Assembly (NCBI GenBank): GCA_934133165.1
Contig: CAKPAW010000022.1
Coordinates: 1 to 7,141 of the forward strand
Source of the DNA: an uncultured Clostridia bacterium
GTDB taxonomy: Bacteria > Bacillota > Clostridia > TANB77 > CAG-508
Direction: 5' to 3'
Length of the DNA stretch: 7,141 nt
A program made the translations under genes and the position numbers. This document shows, piece by piece, positions 1 to 5,340 of the stretch (position 1 is the first letter of the stretch; each line of letters begins with the position of its first letter). The notes beneath the pieces are model-generated. The model made no database searches and was not told the origin of the DNA. It saw only the letters and a list, made by a program, of their open reading frames with translations.

Positions 1-1
1 T

Positions 2-208
2 GAAAATATAGTACAAAATGAGCTTATAGAAAATATTATACGAGAAGAGACAAAAATAGAAAGTTGTAATATTACAGTAGATAGAACAATGTTTAAAAAT
101 GCAATTCTATATGGATTAACCAACGTCTTTTTATGCTTTTCAATATTTTTTACAATAATTGTTGTAAAAAACCAACAAAATAAAAGAAAGCAAGCGTCTA
201 AAAAGTAA
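2..208 (+). CDS. C-terminal fragment of an unidentified membrane protein (5' end outside window)
   Basis: An open frame runs from the left edge to a TAA at 206-208 and gives 68 residues. The visible part has a polar, Glu/Asn/Ile-rich stretch. This is followed by one hydrophobic segment, roughly residues 36-56 of the fragment (AILYGLTNVFLCFSIFFTI), and then a strongly basic tail (KNQQNKRKQASKK). By the positive-inside rule the tail should be cytoplasmic, with the upstream part outside or in an earlier loop. Only 19 bases separate its stop from the next start, so the two genes are probably co-transcribed. I do not recognise the family, and too little is visible to assign a function. The reading frame is convincing because the tail and stop sit just ahead of the next gene's ribosome binding site. 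Confidence 0.7.
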   Translation, partial: ENIVQNELIENIIREETKIESCNITVDRTMFKNAILYGLTNVFLCFSIFFTIIVVKNQQNKRKQASKK

Positions 209-227
209 GAGAAAGGCGGGGATATAA

Positions 228-1115
228 ATGAATAAGAAGAAAATAATAGTAGGTATTTTTATTTTAGTAATTGTAGCAATAGTAGGAACTTTATACATTG
301 TAGACTTAAACAGAATGAAAAACGATGAACCAGTATTTTTTAGCACATGGGGATATAAATATGCTCCTTCCATAAAAAAAGAAGAAACAAAAACAAATGA
401 ATACACTTTTTTAGGAAGAGTTATAGACACTTTGGGAATTTATGAAGAAGTAAGCTGGGTAAAAGATGTACCAGGCAGTATTCAAATTACTATAGAACCT
501 TTAGAAGGCGAAGAAATTAGAAAAACTACAGACAAAATAGTAATATATTTAAAAGAATATGATGGAAATAATTATGAAGCAGGAACAATTGTAAAAGTAA
601 CATATACAGGAGAAGTATTAAAATCAGATCCTCCACAGGTGAATTATACCAAAATAGAAGAGGTAAAAAATTATACAGTAGAAATGTATAAAAAAATTTT
701 AGATGACTTAATAAACCAAGATTCAGCAATAAATGAAGGGGCAAAATTTATTGCGATAGATTTTACTAATTTTTTAGCTTATCATAAAGATGGAAATGAT
801 GGAAGCTCACAATTAAGAAATTTGTCTACAAATGAAAAGAATCAATTGCTTGATTACTGCAAAAAATATAACGAAAATGTAATAGAAGCGACAATGGAAG
901 AATTAAAAGAAAAAGGATATTTTAATGAAAAAAATATGTACTTACAAGGAATATTAATTACTGCGACTAATACAGAAAAAGTAGAATTTGATAAAGCAAT
1001 ACTAAGTCTTCAAAAATATAGAGGTGGTTTAGCTGCAGTATTTCCAAAGTATGAATTAACTTTAGTAGACAATGATTATTGGAATTTGCAAATTTTGGAT
1101 ATGGCAATTTCGTAA
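228..1115 (+). CDS. Membrane-anchored protein of unknown function with an OB-fold-like middle region
   Basis: The product is 295 residues. Residues 3-5 are lysines and about 6-25 form one hydrophobic helix with no lipobox cysteine, so it looks like an uncleaved anchor with the rest outside the cell. A short motif follows (DEPVFFSTWGYKYAP, 33-47), of a kind I associate with uncharacterised clostridial proteins. Residues about 58-147 alternate beta-strand-like segments and end YEAGTIVKVTYTGEVLKSDP..., which resembles the small OB-fold proteins of the YobA/DUF3221 type; this is inference by eye. Residues about 150-295 form a second region ending in KYELTLVDNDYWNLQILDMAIS, reminiscent of NTF2-like or stress-lipoprotein C-termini, but this is uncertain. 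The start is supported by a G-rich ribosome binding site (aggcgggg, 213-220) and the N-terminal anchor. It is probably co-transcribed with the gene ending at 208 and is terminated by the hairpin at 1162-1204. I cannot assign a function. Confidence 0.88.
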   Translation: MNKKKIIVGIFILVIVAIVGTLYIVDLNRMKNDEPVFFSTWGYKYAPSIKKEETKTNEYTFLGRVIDTLGIYEEVSWVKDVPGSIQITIEPLEGEEIRKTTDKIVIYLKEYDGNNYEAGTIVKVTYTGEVLKSDPPQVNYTKIEEVKNYTVEMYKKILDDLINQDSAINEGAKFIAIDFTNFLAYHKDGNDGSSQLRNLSTNEKNQLLDYCKKYNENVIEATMEELKEKGYFNEKNMYLQGILITATNTEKVEFDKAILSLQKYRGGLAAVFPKYELTLVDNDYWNLQILDMAIS

Positions 1116-1161
1116 AACGGAACTATTTAGGTCAGGGCGTTTTAGTTTAGTTACAATATTA

Positions 1162-1204
1162 AAAAATTAGATTTAAACTAAAATTTAACTTAAATCTAAT
1201 TTTT
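1162..1204. terminator. Bidirectional AT-rich hairpin terminator between convergent genes
   Basis: A perfect 15-bp inverted repeat has arms 1162-1176 and 1190-1204 and a 13-base loop. The arms begin with A-runs and end with T-runs, so transcripts from either strand would carry a hairpin with a U-rich 3' arm (six T's when read on the minus strand). It lies between the stop of the gene at 228-1115 and the 3' end of the convergent tetR gene, where a shared terminator is expected. The stem has only one or two G-C pairs, so it is less stable than a typical intrinsic terminator. Confidence 0.68.
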
Positions 1205-1244
1205 AGCGTTCATTTTTCTAACCTGCAAAGCCAAGGCTAAAAAT

Positions 1245-1287
1245 ATGTAAAGGACAAAAGTGACCCGTCCCAAAATGTCCTTTACAT
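1245..1287. repeat. REP/MITE-like hairpin with GTGACCCGTCCC loop, overlapping the tetR stop
   Basis: Arms 1245-1256 (ATGTAAAGGACA) and 1276-1287 (TGTCCTTTACAT) are perfect 12-bp inverted repeats around a 19-base loop containing GTGACCCGTCCC. GC-containing hairpins with GGGACGGGTCAC-like cores are, from memory, common dispersed intergenic repeats in Firmicutes, often associated with IS200-like Y1 transposases. Membership of that class is inferred here from one copy. The right arm covers exactly the last sense codon (ATG) and the stop (TAA) of the minus-strand tetR gene. On that strand the hairpin is followed by ATTTTTAG, so it may also help to terminate tetR transcription. Confidence 0.6.
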
Positions 1288-1887
1288 TAATAATTTTGCA
1301 ATTAGGTCAATTACTGTGTTAGTCATTACCGTATAGTCTAGTTCACGGTGTTTATGATATACAATTTCATGGCATAAGTCATCTATTAAATTTATAGCAA
1401 TATGAACTTTTTCATACAAGTTAGTTGTATCAAATCCACTATTTGCTAGTATATTATAAAGTGTTTTTGTCATGTACATTTCGTGCTCTTGAAAAAAGCA
1501 AGCTATTTCTTTATCTGAGTGAACCATAGCTGTAATTTCTTCGTGAGCTGATTGTGAAAGCTTATGATTTTCTACAAATTTATCTATCATCTCTTTTAAT
1601 ATTTCTTTTATATTATCTTTTGAAAAAGATTTTTTATCAGTTGCATTAAGCATAGGGTAAAAGATATCACCTGCGTATCTTTTAATTCCTTCAAGTAATA
1701 TATCGTGTTTATCATTAAAATATTGATACACAATACCAGTAGAAACACCAGCAACTTTTGCTATTTGTGCTGTGTTTGTATTGTAGTATCCTTTATTACA
1801 TATAAGCTCAAAACCAGCTTCTATAATTTTTTCCTTTTTCTCAATAGAACGTTTTTGTATAGGTTCTCTAATATCGTTAGATGTCAT
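1282..1887 (-). CDS. TetR/AcrR-family transcriptional repressor
   Basis: The product is 201 residues, the normal length for the family. Residues about 15-62 are the TetR N-terminal domain: KKEKIIEAGFELICNKGYYNTNTAQIAKVAGVS followed by TGIVYQYFNDKHDIL. The helix-turn-helix lies near 38-57, with the characteristic G-(I/V)-YQYF recognition-helix end. The C-terminal region is helical and would bind a ligand and dimerise, and its sequence does not identify the ligand. The start is supported by GAAGGGA on the minus strand about 9 bases upstream. The gene is divergent from an ABC transporter pair, the usual arrangement for a local repressor that controls both itself and an efflux system. A consensus promoter and a palindromic operator lie in the shared intergenic region. 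The final codons (LLM-stop) overlap a repeat-like hairpin, so the native C-terminus may have been altered slightly. The family call is secure; the regulated targets are inferred from context. Confidence 0.95.
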   Translation of the reverse strand: MTSNDIREPIQKRSIEKKEKIIEAGFELICNKGYYNTNTAQIAKVAGVSTGIVYQYFNDKHDILLEGIKRYAGDIFYPMLNATDKKSFSKDNIKEILKEMIDKFVENHKLSQSAHEEITAMVHSDKEIACFFQEHEMYMTKTLYNILANSGFDTTNLYEKVHIAINLIDDLCHEIVYHKHRELDYTVMTNTVIDLIAKLLM

Positions 1888-1981
1888 GTCATCAGTCCCT
1901 TCTTAAAAAATGATATAGCTAAATATAAAATATATTTAATGTTATGTGTAAAACTAAGTTTTCCAAAATTAAATTAACTAT

Positions 1982-2010
1982 ATTATAAAGGCAACAAAAT
2001 AAAAAGTCAA
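1982..2010 (-). promoter_or_regulatory. Predicted sigma-A promoter of tetR (minus strand)
   Basis: Read on the minus strand, the -35 box is TTGACT (2010-2005) and the -10 box is TATAAT (1987-1982), separated by exactly 17 bp. Transcription should start near 1975, leaving a leader of almost 90 bases before the tetR start codon. The -35 box directly abuts the palindrome at 2011-2034, so a repressor bound there would block polymerase. Confidence 0.82.
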
Positions 2011-2034
2011 GAATATGAAAAATATTTCATATTC
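2011..2034. promoter_or_regulatory. Palindromic operator O1, probable TetR binding site
   Basis: Two perfect 10-bp half-sites, GAATATGAAA (2011-2020) and TTTCATATTC (2025-2034), flank a 4-bp AATA spacer. The 24-bp size suits one or two TetR dimers. The palindrome sits between the divergent -35 boxes: it directly abuts the tetR box and is 2 bp from the ABC box. Occupancy should therefore affect both promoters. The inverted symmetry continues outward, because the two -35 boxes (AGTCAA and TTGACT on the plus strand) are mirror images with a 2-base offset. Binding by the neighbouring TetR protein is inferred. Confidence 0.8.
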
Positions 2035-2036
2035 TA

Positions 2037-2065
2037 TTGACTTTTGAAATAATAATATTTATAAT
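2037..2065 (+). promoter_or_regulatory. Predicted sigma-A promoter of the ABC transporter operon
   Basis: The -35 box TTGACT (2037-2042) and the -10 box TATAAT (2060-2065) are separated by 17 bp. The expected start is near 2072, giving a leader of about 37 bases to the ATPase gene. The promoter is nearly perfect, so low basal expression would depend on repression. Its -35 box lies 2 bp from operator O1, and its start region overlaps the second operator-like site. Confidence 0.85.
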
Positions 2066-2073
2066 GTCTAACA

Positions 2074-2092
2074 GAATATGAAATAAATTTCA
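2074..2092. promoter_or_regulatory. Second operator-like site O2 in the ABC leader
   Basis: The O1 half-site GAATATGAAA recurs exactly at 2074-2083. After the same 4-bp spacing comes TTTCA (2088-2092), the inner half of the opposite arm; the outer half of that arm is degenerate. The site overlaps or immediately follows the predicted transcription start and lies just upstream of the Shine-Dalgarno sequence AAGGAGGGG (2097-2105). A repressor bound here would be a roadblock acting on the transporter only. The exact 10-base repeat at the same spacing supports a real second site, probably of lower affinity. Confidence 0.68.
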
Positions 2093-2108
2093 AGTTAAGG
2101 AGGGGACT

Positions 2109-2819
2109 ATGGGAAAAATAGTTGAAATAAAAAATGTAAGTAAAATTTACAAAACAGGAGAAAAAGAATTTAAAGCATTAGATAACATTGATTTATCTAT
2201 AAACAAAGGAGAATTTGTTGTAATATTAGGACCATCAGGAGCTGGAAAATCAACATTATTAAATTTAATAGGTGGAATGGATATACCAACAAAAGGAAGT
2301 ATAAAAATTGATGGAGAAGATATATCAAAATATAGTGAGAACAAATTAAGCGAGTATAGAGCAGAAAATATTGGATTTATCTTTCAATTTTACAACATAT
2401 TGCCAACACTTACAGTATTGGAAAATGTTGAATTAATTAAAGACGTTGTAAAAAATGGAAACGATAGCAAAGAAGCTATAAAAGCTGTTGGATTAGAAAA
2501 TCACATGAATAAATTTCCAAATCAATTATCTGGAGGTGAACAACAAAGAGTTTCTATAGCAAGAGCTATAGCTAAAAATCCAAAATTACTTTTATGCGAT
2601 GAACCAACAGGAGCGCTAGACTCAAAAACTGGTGTCGAGGTTTTAAAGCTATTACGCAAACAATGTGATGGAAACAATGGAGCAAATACAGTAATTATAG
2701 TAACTCACAACAGCCTATTTGCAGATATTGCAGACACAGTAATAAGAGTAAAAAACGGAAAAATAGAAAGTGTAACTGCAAATGAAAATCCTAAAAAGAT
2801 TGACGAGGTGAAATGGTAA
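2109..2819 (+). CDS. ABC transporter ATP-binding protein, MacB/LolD (FtsE-like) type
   Basis: The product is 236 residues, a full-length single nucleotide-binding domain that should power the permease encoded next to it. All motifs are present: Walker A GPSGAGKST (41-49), Q-loop glutamine Q93 in GFIFQFYNILPTLTV, signature LSGGEQQR (140-147), Walker B LLLCDEP with catalytic E165, D-loop GALD (168-171) and switch histidine H200. The sequence NILPTLTVLENVEL and the GALDSKTG block are typical of the MacB/LolD/BceA class, whose partners are FtsX-like permeases that use ATP for mechanical work or extrusion, not classical import. The start has an ideal AAGGAGGGG site (2097-2105). The stop overlaps the start of the permease gene, which indicates one operon and coupled translation. 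Expression is probably controlled by the divergent TetR protein through O1 and O2. The transported substrate cannot be read from the sequence. Confidence 0.96.
   Translation: MGKIVEIKNVSKIYKTGEKEFKALDNIDLSINKGEFVVILGPSGAGKSTLLNLIGGMDIPTKGSIKIDGEDISKYSENKLSEYRAENIGFIFQFYNILPTLTVLENVELIKDVVKNGNDSKEAIKAVGLENHMNKFPNQLSGGEQQRVSIARAIAKNPKLLLCDEPTGALDSKTGVEVLKLLRKQCDGNNGANTVIIVTHNSLFADIADTVIRVKNGKIESVTANENPKKIDEVKW
2805..2811 (+). promoter_or_regulatory. Ribosome binding site that decides the permease start
   Basis: GAGGTGA lies inside the end of the ATPase gene. Two in-frame ATGs follow, at 2813 and 2819. From GAGG the spacers are 4 and 10 bases; from the whole GAGGTGA they are 1 and 7. The ATG at 2819 therefore fits better, and it overlaps the ATPase stop as TAATG. 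This would remove the two residues MV from the longer reading. Confidence 0.6.
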
Positions 2820-5230
2820 TGGCTAAATTAAATAAAAAAATATTAAGGGATATCAAGCAAAACAAAATGCAATTTTTTAATGTTTTTATTATGATATTTT
2901 TAGGAGTATTTGTTTTTGCAGGAGTCCATTCATATATGGATGGTATGCAAATAAGTGGCGATAATTACTATGAATCAAACAATTTACAAGACTTATGGTT
3001 AACAGGTGAAAACTTTAATAAAGAAGACTTAGACAAAGTAAAAAATATTGAGAATGTAAAAAATGCAGAAAGAATATTAAGTATAAGAACCACTTTAGAA
3101 GATGAAAAAGATGTACAACTAGAAACAAATTTTATAGAATCAAATGAAATATCAAAAATGTATATTGTAGAAGGAGAAGAGTTTTCTAAAGAAAAAGATG
3201 GAGTGTGGTTTGATAGTTACTTAGCAAAAAACTTAAATTTAAAAGTTGGAGATGAAATTACTTTTAAATTTAAAGACTATACAATGACAGAAAAAATAAA
3301 AGGCTTAGTAAATACACCAGATCATGTGTACTTTATAAAAGACGAAACAGCAATTTTTCCAACACATAAAGATTATGGGTACATATATCTTTCTATAAAT
3401 GAATTCCCAAAACAATATATTTATGATGAGCTAAAAAGTAAGATTGTGGCAGAAAATCCTATAATGGAAAATATTAAAGACAGTATAACAAATAAAAAAA
3501 TAGAAGAGATTCTTCCAAACTTTAACATAGAAGATTACTATGTGTTTAATCAAGTAATAGTAGATGTAGATGATACAAGCAAAATAGAAGAAACAAAGAA
3601 AAATATAGAAAACGAAGTAAAATCAGCAATAGCAGTAACTACCAGAGATACAAGTTTCTCTTATGAAACATATAATTCAGAAATAGAAGAAGGAGCAACA
3701 TATTCAGAAGTATTTACATTTTTATTCTTATTTATAGCAATATTATCTGTTGTAACAACAATGAACAGATTTGTAAAAAAACAAAGAACACAAATAGGAA
3801 CATTAAAAGCATTAGGATTTAAAAATTCTAAAATAATAAAACATTATGTAGGATATGGATTTTATATAAGTGTGCTAGCTTCAATACTTGCACTATTAGC
3901 CGGGAATTTTGGACTAGGTAAATTCTTTATAAACATGGAAATGTCATATTTTGAAGTCCCTGTATATAGTACAAAATTATTGCCTATAGTATATATACTT
4001 GCAGTATTGGTAGTGGCTTTAATAACTGTTGCAACATATTTTTCTTGCAGAAAAATATTAAAAGAACCAGCAGTAGAAGCCTTACGAATAGAAATGCCAA
4101 AAGTAAAGAACAAAAAATTTGATTTAACAACAAAAGGAATATTCAAAAAAACTTCAATTTCTACAAGATGGAATTTAAGAGATATAGGAAGAAATAAAGG
4201 AAGAAGCATAATGGGAATAGTAGGAATAATAGGCTGCACAATGCTTTTAGTATGTGCGTTCGGGTTATTAGACACAATGAATTCTTACTTAGATTGGCAA
4301 TTTGACAAAATAAATAATTTTGAATATAAACTAGGCTTATCTTCTAACTATACAGAAGAAGAACTAGAAAATATAAAAAATAAATACGGAAATGCAACAA
4401 GTGGAACTTTAGCTATAGAAGTAAAAAATGGAGATAAAAAAGAAACAAATACTTTAACAATAAATGACGCAAAAGATTATTTGAAATATACAGACCACAA
4501 CAAAAATTATATAGATTTAAAAGATGATGGAATATACATTACAGAAAAATTATCAGAAAAATACGGACTAAAAGTAGGAGATGAAATATCTTGGCATGCA
4601 TTTGGAAATGATACATGGTATACATGCAAAATAGTAGGATTAAACCGTGACCCACAAAATCAAAATTTAAACATGACTAGAAAATATTATGAATCATTAG
4701 GCCTTGAATATAAAGCAGATTCGGTATATACTAATTATAATTTAGAAGATACAAAAACAATTGACGGAGTAGAAACAATACAAAGCATTTCAAACTTAAA
4801 AGAAGGAATGGAAAGCATGTTAGAAACTACAAAAACAATGGTTGTTATATTAATAGTAGTATCAATAATTTTAGCATATGTAATTATTTACAATTTAGGA
4901 ATACTATCATTTGCAGAAAAACAATATCAATTTGCAACATTAAAAGTACTAGGATTTAAAGATAAGCAAATAAAGAAAATATTTGTAAAACAAAATATAT
5001 GGCTTTCAATAGTAGGTATTCTAGCAGGTCTGCCACTAGGATATATAATGATAGACTATATATTTAAATCAGCACTTGGAGAAAACTACGATTTTCCAGC
5101 AATGATAAGTGTACCTTCATACTTATATGCAGCAATAGGAAGCTTTGTAGTAGCATTAGTTGTAAATAAAATATTATCTAGAAAAGTAAAAACAATTGAT
5201 ATGGTAAGCAGTTTAAAAGGAAACGAATAA
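2819..5230 (+). CDS. FtsX-like ABC transporter permease with two tandem FtsX modules
   Basis: The product is 803 residues from the chosen start, or 805 from an in-frame ATG at 2813; positions below use the 805 numbering. It reads as an internal duplication. Module 1 has LRDIKQNKMQFF (11-22), a membrane helix (about 22-39), an extracellular domain (40-295) and three helices (about 297-315, 345-367, 388-410). Module 2 has LRDIGRNKGR (455-464), a helix (466-486), a second extracellular domain (490-670) and three helices (about 674-698, 728-750, 768-785). The FtsX coupling motif occurs twice, as QIGTLKALGFKNSKI (327-341) and QFATLKVLGFKDKQI (706-720). LKVGDEI likewise appears in both extracellular domains (near 143 and 586), as in MacB-type periplasmic domains. 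One chain could thus supply both halves of the transmembrane unit. It pairs with the ATPase encoded upstream. Efflux or lipid/peptide extrusion is plausible from the family, but the substrate is unknown. Confidence 0.94.
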   Translation: MAKLNKKILRDIKQNKMQFFNVFIMIFLGVFVFAGVHSYMDGMQISGDNYYESNNLQDLWLTGENFNKEDLDKVKNIENVKNAERILSIRTTLEDEKDVQLETNFIESNEISKMYIVEGEEFSKEKDGVWFDSYLAKNLNLKVGDEITFKFKDYTMTEKIKGLVNTPDHVYFIKDETAIFPTHKDYGYIYLSINEFPKQYIYDELKSKIVAENPIMENIKDSITNKKIEEILPNFNIEDYYVFNQVIVDVDDTSKIEETKKNIENEVKSAIAVTTRDTSFSYETYNSEIEEGATYSEVFTFLFLFIAILSVVTTMNRFVKKQRTQIGTLKALGFKNSKIIKHYVGYGFYISVLASILALLAGNFGLGKFFINMEMSYFEVPVYSTKLLPIVYILAVLVVALITVATYFSCRKILKEPAVEALRIEMPKVKNKKFDLTTKGIFKKTSISTRWNLRDIGRNKGRSIMGIVGIIGCTMLLVCAFGLLDTMNSYLDWQFDKINNFEYKLGLSSNYTEEELENIKNKYGNATSGTLAIEVKNGDKKETNTLTINDAKDYLKYTDHNKNYIDLKDDGIYITEKLSEKYGLKVGDEISWHAFGNDTWYTCKIVGLNRDPQNQNLNMTRKYYESLGLEYKADSVYTNYNLEDTKTIDGVETIQSISNLKEGMESMLETTKTMVVILIVVSIILAYVIIYNLGILSFAEKQYQFATLKVLGFKDKQIKKIFVKQNIWLSIVGILAGLPLGYIMIDYIFKSALGENYDFPAMISVPSYLYAAIGSFVVALVVNKILSRKVKTIDMVSSLKGNE

Positions 5231-5231
5231 C

Positions 5232-5260
5232 GTGGCAAAAGGGACGCCCTTTTTTACCAC
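5232..5260. terminator. Imperfect hairpin after the permease gene, possible weak terminator
   Basis: GTGG (5232-5235) pairs with CCAC (5257-5260), and AAAAGGG (5237-5243) pairs with CCCTTTT (5247-5253) around an ACG loop. The two stems are separated by a small internal loop. It begins one base after the permease stop, where an operon terminator is expected. The T-run is inside the 3' arm and the hairpin is followed by A's, so it is not a canonical intrinsic terminator for the plus strand. It may be leaky, or it may be another repeat-derived palindrome. Confidence 0.45.
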
Positions 5261-5340
5261 AAAAATTACTAAAAGAGATGTCCTTCCGATGGCGAAAATT
5301 GATACGAGTTATAATGCTTTAAAAAGAGGAAAAAGAAAAA

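Noticed and set aside
1116..1161. Possible extra feature between the unknown gene's stop and the terminator (AGGTCAGGGCG near 1130-1140)
   Set aside because: No inverted partner, promoter or frame could be found. It is ordinary 3' untranslated sequence as far as can be seen.
1705..1977. Plus-strand 90-codon frame antisense to tetR
   Set aside because: It is a shadow frame over the 5' part of tetR and its leader, with a Phe/Ile/Leu-rich low-complexity product and no ribosome binding site.
3862..4275. Minus-strand 137-codon frame inside the permease gene
   Set aside because: It is antisense to a convincing FtsX-like coding region. Its composition is what antisense reading of AT-rich membrane-protein codons gives.
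5299..5315. TTGATA and TATAAT close together upstream of mutL, as a possible promoter
   Set aside because: The two boxes are only 5 bp apart, far from the 16-18 bp needed. No acceptable -35 lies at the right distance from TATAAT, and there is no extended -10 TG.
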